Assembly: GCA_963693365.1 (NCBI GenBank)
Contig: CAVNZM010000005.1
Coordinates: forward strand, 1,860,001-1,924,000
Source: Amoebidium appalachense
Lineage: Eukaryota; Ichthyosporea
Length of the DNA: 64,000 nt
Reading direction: 5' to 3'
Shown here piece by piece: positions 31,759 through 42,925 of this stretch. The notes under the pieces are model-generated. The model ran no database searches, was not told the DNA's origin, and worked only from the letters and a program-made list of their open reading frames with translations. Each line of letters starts with the position of its first letter. Within the stretch, counting starts at the first letter, position 1. Both the position numbers and the translations under genes were made by a program.

Positions 31759-32430
31759 TTCTCGTTCTCCTGCCTGAAGCACTCTACGTATGTTTGGGGA
31801 ACAGGCTATGTTGAAGAAGGCCTAATGGGCAGTTTGGTGGTGTACGGCTTTGTAAGTTTTCTCAGTACTCGTCCCGCTATGCTTTTTCTCTTGTTGCTTT
31901 GTTGACGTCGTGTGGGTTGGCAAAACAGACAAACAACGTACTCAAACGTGACTTTGCGCACTTCTTTATTGCGCAGGAAGCTGTGGAATGTAAGGACAAA
32001 ATGTGTGCATGATATGTAAGCACCTATAGTTTTGCATAGGTTCTTTTTAGTCATTTATGGCTATACAATAATGCTATGGGCGAATGAAAATCTCCACCTT
32101 TGGAGCAGATTTGTAGGATACCTCAAATCTAAATTTATCTCCCCTGCGGCGCCGGTATCATGCGGGTCGTGCGGCCTGTCACCACGGCCCTCTGTGTGGG
32201 CCAGAGGGCCGGCCCGTGCCTGTGCCCTTCCCCTCCCCCCCCCCCTCCCCCCCCCCCCCCCCCCCCCCCGATCCTCTTTGGCACCCCTGGCCCCACCTTG
32301 AACCATCTGCCCCCTCCCCCCGGCGCCCCCTCCCCCCTCCACTCGCTCGATTCGGCCCCCTCACCCTCCCCCTCCTCCTAGCTAGCTAGCTAGTCATCCG
32401 GCCCCCCAGACCTCCTCCCAACCGTACAAG
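31759..32430. other. 5' flank of Kazal gene; C tract
   Basis: No other gene recognised. A C-rich stretch (32228-32270 and onward to 32380) ends in repeated GCTA steps. Confidence 0.5.
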
Positions 32431-32604
<174 letters not shown>

Positions 32605-32736
32605 GGGCGTGTTTGGCAGCCGAAAATAATCGTATTCGTGTCATTTTGCGAAAAGACGAATAATCGTGTTCAAAAAATTAATTTGTGGTATGCGTCTTTA
32701 GGGGTAATGATACGATTATGGCGTACCAAACACGCC
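32605..32736. mobile_element. MITE-like inverted repeat element (candidate)
   Basis: The left end GGGCGTGTTTGG and the right end CCAAACACGCC are inverted copies, and similarity extends inward (AATCGTAT and ATACGATTA). The span is about 132 bp with no coding content. Ends of the GTGTTTGG type are known from small DNA transposons. A clear target duplication was not seen. Confidence 0.4.
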
Positions 32737-32860
32737 TATCTATTTTTTTGTAAACACGCTCCCGCTTCGACATCGACACAAAATCTCGATACGACAAAAG
32801 AATGCGAAAAATCATCGTTTGTACGATTTCATTGGTAGTTGTTACCAATCGTAAATTAAA

Positions 32861-32972
32861 TGTATGAGTGAGATTGTCCCACAATCACACGCATATGAAT
32901 TTGTACTTGGAGTCATAGGCAGAGACCAGATCCGCCGAGACCCTGCCCGAGCCTCATGGCTCCCCCTATACT
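32861..32972 (+). repeat. Left part of interrupted 232-bp tandem array
   Basis: These 112 bp are identical to 37407-37518 and 37641-37752. They end ...CTATACT, exactly where the TIR element begins, and their natural continuation resumes at 37284 after the element. Confidence 0.95.
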
Positions 32973-33204
32973 GGACCTGTGTGATCAGCCCGCAGCCCGG
33001 GCCAGATGTCGATGGGCCCGGCGGCGCCTCCGCCCAGCCTGTCGGCAGGACAGATGCGTGAGCCACGGGCCGGTCAAGCTCGGCGACCCAGCCGGGCCTG
33101 TCACATTTTCGGGAACGTTTTTTCTATTTTCAGCTTTTCTTTTGTCTCAGTTTTTTCAGTTTTTTTCTCAGCATCTTTCGAAGTGGGCGAGAAATTAGAA
33201 GAAA

Positions 33205-36200
33205 ATGTGGCCACCCTCAGAAGAAGAGCTTGTAAAGCTGTACATGCTGTTTATAACATCAGCTGCTCAATCATGTTTGCTGTTGTTGGAAGGGTTTGTT
33301 ACGGCTCTGGTAAATGCCGGCTATAACATGGCTTTACAGAACTCTCAGGCCTTGGTTTCCATAGCTAGGGCCGCTTGGGTGTCTGAAGAGTTTGGTGGGA
33401 CTGTGGTTTTTGACGGGTTTGAGGTTCCCACACGTTTTTTAATAATGAGCGCAATGCAGGCAGAAATCACTTTACTGGGCCCCCAAAAGGGCCTCCCCCC
33501 CGGGACACTCGACGATAAAATCAGCTACATACAACAACAGACAAACAACCACACGTTTACAGTGATTTGCGAAACACAGTTTAAAAACCACCACAAATTC
33601 AACTCTACATTGGTCGACACATCCACACACCCCGGTTACGCGAAAAACCGAGGCATTATTGTACTTGCCGCACCACACGTGAGAGTGAAGTGCAAACCGG
33701 TAGCAAAAACGGAATTCTCGGTTTCTATAGAGTTTCTTTCTAATGTTTTTACTTTTGTATATTACCCACCATCTATGTCGGTTGTCGAATTGACTCACGA
33801 GTTGTCACAGTTACCAATGTCCACTGTTATTTTAGGTGATTTTAACACGCGACTCCACCACACAGACACACTGCAAGTGAGTGTCGGGTACCCATCTAAG
33901 CCCCCGGAGCGTGCTATCCCTTTAGCAAGGTATGTCCAAAGTCACACTTTGCGGTTCCCTCAAATATCCCATGCCCACAACACCGACTGGGGAGTGGCCT
34001 TTTGGCCATCAACCATGTCAAAACTCTCTCTCCCTCCTAACCTCTCTAGGTCATCTGACCACTCTCCTATCCTTTTCCTACCTAAGATCTCCCTTGATCT
34101 GCTCCCCCCTCCTCCTCCCACCTTTCGCCTCCGTCTATCCCAGCTTAAGTCACAGTGGGGTAGAGTTGATGTATGTGTATGCTATGCTACGAAACACCCT
34201 ATATATATGCGCCTATTAGAATCTGCACAAGCCAGGCCAGATTCACATCTCGTACTAGATACATGCACTAACTTTATTGTTGATGATTTGATAGATCTCG
34301 GTGATTATGCTGGCGGTGGTAGGAAGGAATATCCCGATGCTCTCTTGTTACCAAACACCACTCCCGCTAGACTAGGTGAACCCCTGTCTCAAAAGGAAAG
34401 CTTGCGCCGGCTTGCTAGTATGAATCGATTTGGCCCCCCTGCTCGTATTATTGGTGATACCACTGAAGACCCCCTCATAGACTCTGATAAGTATTTCTCG
34501 GAACTGTTTAAAGATAGGACCCCCGCTCAGAAACCTATTGTGTGGCCTGTAGACCCATCTATCCCCATAGAATCGATCCTCCCCTTTTTCAGTCCCGATG
34601 CCATATGGTCTGTGATATCTAGTTATAGCTCTAGTAAGTCTTGTGGACCTGATGGACTCCCTGCTGGGTTTCTTAAAATCCTTGTTCCCTCCTACCCACA
34701 AAAGGAAAGTGATCGTGCTATTAAACCTGATCTTACTATCATGTTAAGCTCTCTCTTTTCTTGGTGTGTTAAATGTGGACATGTCCCGTCATCTTGGTTA
34801 GATACCTTAGTGATCCCCATAGTTAAGAAGGACTCTGAGGGCCCCATATCATCCTTTCGCCCCATTACACTAACCCAGGTTGTTCGTAGATTCTTTGAAG
34901 CTTGCTTACTTAGGTTATTTGCACATCACCCTAGGTTTCAATCTATTCTTCACATACACCCATGCCAATCCGCTTTTCGTAAAAACAATTCATGTTATGT
35001 TCAAATAATGGCACTGCACGATTCTATGCAAGTTGGTGCACAATATGTTGGCTTTATTGATTGGAAAACTGCTTACGATTCTGTCTCCCCTGGTCTCCTA
35101 TGGGAAAAGCTTGCTGCACGGGGTGTACCACACTGCATTGGTGTTCTGTTAGAAGCACTCTTGTCTCAAACCTATGGTAGAGCTGTGGTTAATGGGCATC
35201 TTTCATATGGTTTTGCTCGTACTAGAGGTCTCTTGCAGGGTTCATTGCTTAGCCCCTTTTTGTTTAACCTATTTATAGATGATTTGGCTGTCAAGATTTA
35301 CGCCGAAAACGATGACCCTATTAATAACTTTCCGCCTGCACTTCTCTATGCTGATGATCTGTCCCTCCTTGCCCGTACCCCTAGACGCCTGCAAAGATTG
35401 TTCGATGTAGTGTCAGAGTGGTGCAAGGCAAACCTTATGATCCTTAACATAGACAAATGTGGTGTTCTTGTACCTGATATAGCTAACAATTTACACACAT
35501 TTACATTATCATCTAAACCTGTACCTATAGTTCCAGAATACAAATATCTTGGTGTTCCGGTTGATTCTGTTGGTGTTATGTTTCCCATATGGTCGAAAAG
35601 AGGGTAGAGTTGGCTCGTAAGCGGTTAGCTTTCTTCTCGGCTAATATTTTTAAAGACACGCCCCTCCATCCTTCTATTAGACTTACATTTATTCGCAAAA
35701 AATTTGTCTTCCCGGCATGTGAATATGGTTTACCCCTTCTCGCCGCTTGGATCAAGAAAGAGAGAACTAGAGCGCTTAAACCCCTGGCAAATTTCCTTGA
35801 AGCAGAAGTTGCCTCCTTTCTATCTAACAACTGTTGTAAACCTGGGCCTGTAACGCTCTCGATATATGGTCTGGTCCCAATAGCTGCTAGAGTATCCTAT
35901 CTCGCGCTGAAATTCAATAAGCACATAAGCCGCTTAAAGAAGTATTTGCCCTCCCACCCTCTCTTCTCTATCCGACCTGTCCCCTCCTCACCTCTCCCCT
36001 CTTTCCTCCCCTCTCTCTCCCCTTCTCCCCTGGGCACAAATACAACTAAACCCCGCAATAGTGTGTGTGTGACTTTGGACTGCCACTTAATTATTAAACA
36101 TGTACACAATCACAAGATAATCACGCAATATAACAAATGGAAAAAGATACCACACGACACTAGACCCGATGAAAGCATACACCTTGAAAAACTAAGCCTT

Positions 36201-36629
36201 ATGTCTCGTTTTATATATACTGACCGCCTCAACCATATTGCCAAATATGGCACTCGCAAGTGTATAACACCTAAATACATATTACCTTCCTGTAGAACTG
36301 GTCTTTCTCTAGCTGATGGTATTATTGATCAATTACCACGCTTTTACTGTACACGTGCTATACAGTGGAGATCTAATAAGTATAAGGTGGCATCATTTGC
36401 ATGCCCAAACAACACACACACACACCAGTTTAACCGGTCATGTATCGCCAAATGTAGTTTGATAGACCACATAATACCGCAACACACACACGTCACATTC
36501 ACAACAGACACCCAGAAAGATAGCCTACCTGTAAATTACAACATCCTTGATTTTATACTAAACACGCGTAACTACGACCTGTTTATTAGATGTATTGATT
36601 GGCTTGAGAAACACATCACTACAAAATAA
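33205..36629 (+). pseudogene. Non-LTR retrotransposon endonuclease-reverse transcriptase, frameshifted
   Basis: The first frame (33205-35607) has an ATG start. It holds an APE-type endonuclease domain (VICETQF, VILGDFNTR near residue 212, SDHSPILF near 284) followed by a LINE-type reverse transcriptase: GPDGLPAGFLK, FIDWKTAYDSV (Asp619), GLLQGSLLSPFLFNLF, YADD at 715-718 and KYLGVPVD. The frame then ends early at 35607. The rest of the protein continues in the -1 frame from about 35580 to 36629 (VEKRVELARKRLAFF onward), so a one-base deletion near 35580 separates the two. The TTTCCC at the join is not in the phase needed for a standard -1 slippery heptamer, so decay is more likely than programmed shifting. 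There is no gag-like first ORF, RNase H or CCHC finger that I can see. All catalytic motifs are intact and no other stop was noticed, so the copy is young. Confidence 0.9.
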
Positions 36630-36654
36630 TAGCGCACGCGCACACACACACCCA

Positions 36655-36705
<51 letters not shown>

Positions 36706-36745
36706 ACACACAACCAGCTGACACCGAGTGTCCCGAGGGGAGCCC

Positions 36746-36748
<3 letters not shown>

Positions 36749-36780
<32 letters not shown>
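36749..36780 (+). other. Poly-A tract, probable LINE 3' end
   Basis: A run of about 30 A residues lies 120 bp after the reverse transcriptase stop codon, preceded by a (CA)n tract. It fits the poly-A tail of a retroposed LINE. Confidence 0.6.
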
Positions 36781-36781
<1 letters not shown>

Positions 36782-37283
36782 GGGGAACCCCAACCAATTG
36801 ATTTCTCCTTGTAGTCTTTATGGTGTCTCGTAGAGAAAGTAAACCCTGATATATAGTCACCACCCGACATCTATGTACGTGATCATGATATACCGCTGAG
36901 GGGATATTCCGAGCAAAACCCCCCCCCCATACCTGAGACTGGTTCTCTTTGCCTCGAGTAAACAGCGTAAACCCCATCCACTTTCCATCCATGCAAACTG
37001 ACCTCAACCGCCAGCGTCGCTGCTTTATGAAGGCTGCGTGAACTCTGCCGCCAAAAACAGCCAATCAATGTTAAGCGCGCCAAAACTTTTAGCCAATCAG
37101 CGTTAACTGGCGACGAGCCCTGACGGGATGGAAATCGACACCTCATTTTATGGCCGACAGGCTCGTCGGGGTGGCGATGGGCCCGGCCAGGTCTAATCAC
37201 ACAGATCGTTGAACTGATACGAGGAATTTGACCGCATACCAACGGCCGACGAGCCCCCGGCGGCGAGCCGATCACACAGGTCC

Positions 37284-37777
37284 ACTATGCCGCTGATTAC
37301 GCTCATATATGGTAGCAGAGACAGCCCGACCGCCCTCTGATGGCCTAGCCGCTTTCCACTGCGCACTGCTATGAGCTCGGGGCGAGCTCACTCCCGCCGC
37401 CTGAGATGTATGAGTGAGATTGTCCCACAATCACACGCATATGAATTTGTACTTGGAGTCATAGGCAGAGACCAGATCCGCCGAGACCCTGCCCGAGCCT
37501 CATGGCTCCCCCTATACTATGCCGCTGATTACGCTCATATATGGTAGCAGAGACAGCCCGACCGCCCTCTGATGGCCTAGCCGCTTTCCACTGCAGCGCA
37601 CTGCTATGAGCTCGGGGCGAGCTCACTCCCGCCGCCGAGATGTATGAGTGAGATTGTCCCACAATCACACGCATATGAATTTGTACTTGGAGTCATAGGC
37701 AGAGACCAGATCCGCCGAGACCCTGCCCGAGCCTCATGGCTCCCCCTATACTATGCCGCTGATTACGCTCATATATA
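37284..37777 (+). repeat. 232-bp tandem array, right part
   Basis: Units start with ACTATGCCGCTGATTACG at 37284, 37516 and 37750, giving periods of 232 and 234 bp (a 3-bp insertion and a 1-bp deletion). The last unit breaks off after CATATATA. With 32861-32972 the array originally had about 2.6 units. Copies are nearly identical, and the sequence is GC-rich without an ORF. Confidence 0.95.
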
Positions 37778-38300
37778 AAATAGCTAAAAGCGATCCGATT
37801 GGCTAAAAGTTATATCGTGTTTTCGATATCCAACGTCTACACTAACGGAAAAACATACGGTACATATTGTATACAAACTTTCATACATATATCCTATGGC
37901 ATTTTCTAATACTGGCCGCTCACAGTGGCCGCGAGGCGAGCTCGAGTGCCAGCTCCTCCTCCTCAACTACCTCATATGTTGCCTACAGATCTGCCTCTGT
38001 TCTGTAGCTAGCCAGGTCGAGCATCCTGAGTTGCTGCAATATCAGCAAGAAATAAGAGTGGGTCAAAGCTGATCGTGTTTGTTGGTGAGGCTCGAGTACT
38101 ACTGCTTGTGTCGTTAGTGCCAGCCTTTTCCTTCTCTTACCTCTCGTGATCGCACATGTCAGTTGCTTGAAGGGTTTTTTTCTCGCTCTAGCTGGCGTGT
38201 ATGCTACCACACTGGGTTTCTCGATTTTCGCAGTACCCTTGCAGGCTGCAACCTCGCTCAGCATTTGCTGCATTAGATGTCAAACTCGTGCTAGGCCCTT
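37778..38300. other. Intergenic, nothing firm
   Basis: Complex sequence with no supported gene. Open frames exist in the direction of the C-rich block but lack an ATG and family features. Confidence 0.45.
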
Positions 38301-38756
38301 CCAAATTCTGAAAGGCAGTCCGCCTCACCCCCCTTCCCCCTCCCCCTCCCCTCCCCCCCTCCCCCTCCCCTCCCCCTCCACTGCATCTCTCTTCCTCTCT
38401 TGCCCCCATACTTTCTCTCCCTTTCTAACTCACTGCTCTCGTCCAGTGTCACACTCACACATACATAAACTCTCACGCTGTCCCCGCTCCCTCCTCCCTC
38501 TCCCTCCCGGGGGCTCCCTCCGTCCGTCCCCGGTCTTTCCTCTCTCCCTTCCCCCCCTCCCCCCCCCCCCCCTCCCCCCTCCCCCCTGCCCTCCGCCCCC
38601 CGTCCCTCAACCCTATCATGGATTTTATACTCCCTCCTGTTCCCCTTTTCTTTCTTTCTTCCTTCAGGCTCTCCTTCAGGCTCTGTGTCTGTCGATGCAG
38701 AAACCAGAAACCCCCCTACAAAGAACTTCCCATACTAGTCTTCGAAACAACCCCCT

Positions 38757-38787
<31 letters not shown>

Positions 38788-38880
38788 GCCCCCCGCCCCT
38801 CTCTAAAGCTTCCCCTGCCTCTCGAGAGATCTCCCTCGGCCTTTACTCTCGCTCTGTCCCACCATTCCTCCTCCGGACCA

Positions 38881-38940
<60 letters not shown>

Positions 38941-39296
38941 CTCTCTCTCTATAGCTATCTCTCTCTCTCCCTTCTCGCTCTGACCCCCTCCCTCCCTCCC
39001 TCCCTCCTTCTGGCTCTCCCCCTCCCGTCCTCCCGAGCACGGCTGCCCCCCTCTCTCTTCTCTCTCCTCCGCTTTCTGTCTCTCTATCTCCCTCCTCCTA
39101 AGCCTCTTCCCTCCCTCCCCCCCCCCCCCCCCCCCCAGGCCCTGTGTTTGTTGACGCACGCAACCCCCATACAAAGAAGCTCGTCTCGAAGTTCCCTCCC
39201 CACCACCCCCCCTCTCCCCCTGCCTCCCTCCCTCCCTCCCCCCCGCCCTTTTCCTCACACACGCACACTCTCGCCGACTCTCTCTCTCTCTCTCTT

Positions 39297-39369
<73 letters not shown>

Positions 39370-39425
39370 TCTCTCTTTTCCTCTCTGTCTCTCTCGCTCT
39401 CGCTCCCCCCCCCCCCCCCCTCTCT

Positions 39426-39458
<33 letters not shown>

Positions 39459-39465
39459 CTTTATT
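38300..39465. repeat. C-rich and (CT)n block with a repeated ~75-bp segment
   Basis: Long CT tracts (38882-38937, 39283-39366) and C runs (38555-38590, 38759-38787, 39117-39136, 39402-39454) dominate. Two related segments (38673-38752 and 39135-39198), each beginning CAGG and containing GTCGATGCA or GTTGACGCA and TACAAAGAA, may be degenerate exons or a local duplication. The long Pro/Ser/Leu frame crossing the block is a low-complexity artefact. Confidence 0.7.
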
Positions 39466-40401
39466 TGGCACAGACGGCCCAGTGTTGCTGTTGTTTTGGA
39501 CTGGCGCATAAGTCTTCAGCTGGGCCCCATGAAGGGGCTTGGGTTCCATCCTGAAGTTTCGCAAGGATCAGTGTTCACATTGTTTGGTATATTATTTTCA
39601 AAGGCCGCTTTAGAGGTGCGTGTTTACCTTAGTTACAGCATATAATGATGTAAGTTCAGAGTCTTCACACAGAGACGGGCCCAAGTAAGAAATTCGCACA
39701 CACGTTCAGAATCAAGCTGGCTGTCTTCCCTTTCAGTGTGCCTCATCTACGGTCGGGTGTGTATAAAATTATTGTGTTTGCGCCTATTTTTTTGTTGTTC
39801 TTTAAAACAAGCACGCGTAGGTGAGTAGTAGTAAAGTGAAAGCTTTGAAGTGAGTGACCCGGCACTGCTCGTATTCAGGCATGTTTATGGGAGGCGCCAG
39901 TATGTAATTACACGATCTTCGCCCACGCCCACGGCTAAGTTTCTAGATGGCCGTGTCCACGCCTGAGCATTCTAATTATTGTAATCTTGAAAGGGGCTCA
40001 CGAGTGACTTTCAGGACCATGGCCGTCAGTGTGTTCAGAGCAAGGCCTCCTAAATAGGTGTGCTATTTAGGATGCCTTGGTTCAGAGGGCCGTGATTTTG
40101 ACCAAGGACATACAACAATAACTGTAAATTTTCTCTTGACTGGGATTTATTGATCAGTAAATTCAAAAAAAAAAACCAGGACCGGCGCCTGGCCATGGCA
40201 AAAGTCGTAGGAGTATCATACAGGCCGGAATCTGGGAGAAGTTCACAAAAATCTATTCTTGGTATGCTTTTTTTAGTAACATCCACAATCATCATACAAA
40301 CACGTGTGGACACCGTTTCCTAACCGTCAGTTCAACGTGTCGCGGGAAAACATGCACTTGTGGAAAAAGGCGAACCGATTGTACTAGGTCAGCACACAGT
40401 A
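39466..40401. other. Intergenic, 5' flank of cyclodeaminase gene
   Basis: No supported gene. The last 100 bp are the likely promoter and leader of the gene starting at 40402; no TATA box is evident. Confidence 0.5.
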
Positions 40402-41175
40402 ATGCTGCGGTCGGTGCTACGCTTTCCCACACGCACTAGTTTTTTACACGTTAAAACCTACCACCACCACGGGCAGCCTTGCGAGAGAGCCCCGCTCTAT
40501 AGAACCTCTCATCAACCTCGCACAAACTTACACTATTCAACCTTGACGATGGCGCAAACTTCTCTCTGGGATCTTAAGGGCGGCGACCTTTTGTCGCAAA
40601 CAGCAAGCACAAACCCTACACCCGGTGGTGGCAGTGTAGCCACTATGAGTGGGTCTCTTGGCATGGGCCTTGTGATTATGGCCCTGGAAGTGAGCAGCAA
40701 GAGGAAGGACGCAACAGACACACAACATGAACAACTCAAGGCCGCACGCGCCCAGCTCGAAAAAATTCGCCCGCTGGCAGACGAAGATGTGGCAGCTTTT
40801 GACGCCTATATGGCTGCTATGAAACTTCCCAAAGGAACACCAGAGGAGCAGGATGCACGCCAAAAAGCAATGCAGGAGGCTGCTCTCAAAGCAACCGAAA
40901 CACCGCTGAAAGCAGCGCGCGAGCTGTTAAAGGGACTCGAAATATCCGTTGATGCCGCTACATCTTCACACAGGAACATCGTGTCTGACGTTGGTGCTGG
41001 TGCATTTCTGCTTGAGTCGGCTGTGCACGCAACACTGTTGAATGTGGATATCAACTTGGGTAGTTTGAACGAAACCACGCGGGGGGAGATGAGGGAGCAA
41101 AGGAAAGAGCTTGCAGAGAAGGCAAAAGAATTAGGGCTAAAGGCCACCGGAAAGGTGGCAGAACGTTTGCAGTGA
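40402..41175 (+). CDS. Cyclodeaminase/cyclohydrolase-family protein, probably mitochondrial
   Basis: An intronless frame encodes 257 aa from the ATG at 40402 or 208 aa from the ATG at 40549. The conserved core begins after the second Met and matches the formiminotransferase-cyclodeaminase C-terminal / FchA family. It shows NPTPGGGSVATMSGSLG, the PLKAA segment before a helical region, NIVSDVGAGAFLLESA, and LNVDINLGSLNE. Family members convert formimino- or methenyl-tetrahydrofolate to the next folate intermediate in one-carbon metabolism. The 49-residue extension from 40402 (MLRSVLRFPTRTSF, with many Arg, Ser and Thr and its only acidic residue, Glu38, well past the start) looks like a mitochondrial presequence. 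That makes the upstream ATG attractive, though the downstream ATG has the better context (GACGATGG). The typical animal enzyme is fused to a formiminotransferase; here the domain stands alone, as in bacteria. Confidence 0.88.
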   Translation: MLRSVLRFPTRTSFLHVKTYHHHGQPCERAPLYRTSHQPRTNLHYSTLTMAQTSLWDLKGGDLLSQTASTNPTPGGGSVATMSGSLGMGLVIMALEVSSKRKDATDTQHEQLKAARAQLEKIRPLADEDVAAFDAYMAAMKLPKGTPEEQDARQKAMQEAALKATETPLKAARELLKGLEISVDAATSSHRNIVSDVGAGAFLLESAVHATLLNVDINLGSLNETTRGEMREQRKELAEKAKELGLKATGKVAERLQ

Positions 41176-41196
41176 GCTTGTGGTAGATGTTAACTC

Positions 41197-41203
41197 TATA
41201 AAA
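41197..41203 (+). promoter_or_regulatory. TATA-like element
   Basis: TATAAAA at 41197-41203 lies 22 bp past the cyclodeaminase stop. It could serve a downstream transcript or be chance; no downstream gene is clear. Confidence 0.2.
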
Positions 41204-41377
41204 GGACACAGGAGCCGAGCAAGTGGAAAGCAGTGTAGAGTAGAGTGCAATGTGTCTATGAACGGTTTACTGTGTCTTGTGTAACAGTGCGATCACAAGT
41301 TGAACCATAAATTTGCATAAACGTGACAACAATCAAGTGTGCAGCTGTTTTCGCACATACACGTACCAAAATCTATT

Positions 41378-41498
41378 CTCGCTCCCTCCCCCCTCCCCCC
41401 TCCCCCCACCTCCCTCCCCTCTCTCTTGCTCTCTTTCTCTCTTCCCGTCCTCTCTCTATCTTTCTCTCTCTTTCTCCGCCCCACCTCCCACCTCTCTT

Positions 41499-41584
<86 letters not shown>

Positions 41585-42702
41585 CCTTCCCCCTCTCACT
41601 CTCTTTCTCGCTCTCTCGCTCTCTTCCTCTCCCCCCCCTCCCCCCTCTCCTTTCGCTGTCGGTGCCTTCTTGTTTTTATTCGAGGCATCCCATTTCCCTG
41701 CCGTTTATTCTCTCCTCCTATTCTTCTTCGATCCGTGTCTCCCCCCCCCCCCCCCCCCCCCCCCCCAAAGCAAACAGAAACTACCCTACCAACACCACCA
41801 CAGCAACAATTTTGCACCGCCACCACAGCTATTTATCATTCGTACTTACACCCGAAGTGAATATTGTCATCTATCGTCACCTGTGCCTACCCGGCACTAC
41901 TGAGCGCTCTATTCCCTTTTCGCCACCCTGTTGATTAGGCACACAACGATTCAGTCCAGCTCGTTCACAGATATGATCCCCTTTGTTAGACAGCACAGCA
42001 ATGATCAACCCCCCCCCCCCCCGCCCCCCCCCTCCTGCCAAGAAAAAATCCCCTCACCAACCCTCCCTCCCCTTAATTGCTCCCGCCCTGCTGTTCAGGC
42101 CACTGCTCCGAAGCTCGCCTCGACCGGCTCATAAAATGCTCTCTTTCTTATCCCTCTTCCCTTCCTCCAGGCCTGCCTCCCCTCCTTCCTCATCTCTTTC
42201 TCTTTCCCTCCCTCTGCCCTTCCCTCTCTCTCTCTCTCTCTCTTTCCTCCCCCCCCCCCCCCCCCCCCCCCCCCCAAAAAAGTCTTCTCTCTCTCGCTCT
42301 GCCCTCCCTCCCTCCCTCTCTCTCCTAGATCCTCGCCCCCCACGTATCTCCCTCTCCCTTTCCTTCCCTCTGTCTCTCTCTCTCTCTCCCCCCCCCCCCC
42401 TCTCTGTCCCCGAGACTCTCTCTCTCCCCCCCCCCACCCCCCCACCTCTCCCCCCCCCCCCCCCCCCGAAACACACACACAGACATTCTCTCTCTCTCTC
42501 TCTCCCCCCTCCCTTTTCTCTCTCAATCTCTTACTCTCTTTCTCTCCCTTTCTCTCTCTCTCGTACTCTCCCTCTGTTTTCGCTCTCGATCACGGTGTGC
42601 ATGGGTGTGGGTGTGGGTGTGTGTGCGTGTACACGTGCGTGTGTGGGTGTGTGCGTGCGTGTGCGTGTGTGCGTGCGTGTGTGCATGAGTACGTGCGTGC
42701 AC

Positions 42703-42775
<73 letters not shown>
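41378..42775. repeat. CT, TA, C and GT microsatellite block
   Basis: CT/C-rich sequence contains (CT)n (41505-41530) joined to (TA)n (41531-41582), a C run (41740-41766), C-run-to-A-run sequence (42248-42282), further C/CT tracts to 42570, and GT/GC (42600-42776). No gene was assigned; complex islands around 41650-41730 and 41770-42000 show no family signal. Confidence 0.85.
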
Positions 42776-42878
42776 GATGATCAATGGACAAAAATGTTCG
42801 CTGAGACGGGCACACGTGAACTTCTTGCCAACCGGCACAAATTATTATTATTATTAACTCGGAGGATCTGGCGCCTTC

Positions 42879-42925
<47 letters not shown>

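Larger units (their letters stand above)
32973..37283 (+). mobile_element. 4.3-kb TIR-bounded element with reverse transcriptase
   Basis: The left end GGACCTGTGTGATC (32973-32986) has its exact complement at the right end (37270-37283), and similarity extends to about 30 bp with some mismatches. The flanking ACT (32970-32972 and 37284-37286) is a 3-bp target duplication: removing the element plus one ACT restores the junction CTATACTATGCC seen in the two intact units downstream. Inside are an endonuclease plus reverse transcriptase ORF (33205-36629), a (CA)n tract (36640-36712), and an A run (36749-36780) followed by about 500 bp of non-coding sequence with CCAAT boxes. The simplest reading is a LINE with its poly-A nested in a DNA transposon. 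A single composite mobile unit is the alternative. Confidence 0.75.

Noticed and set aside
35570-35590. Programmed -1 frameshift in the reverse transcriptase
   Set aside because: The TTTCCC run is read as TTT CCC in the zero frame, which does not fit the X XXY YYZ slippery arrangement, and no clear downstream pseudoknot was seen.
37060-37110. CCAAT boxes and GCGCGCCAAAA as a gene promoter
   Set aside because: They lie in the non-coding right arm of the TIR element with no downstream gene; kept only as part of the element.
38146-39645. 499-codon open frame rich in Pro, Ser and Leu
   Set aside because: It has no ATG at its head and is mostly a translation of C runs and CT repeats; only short islands inside look complex.
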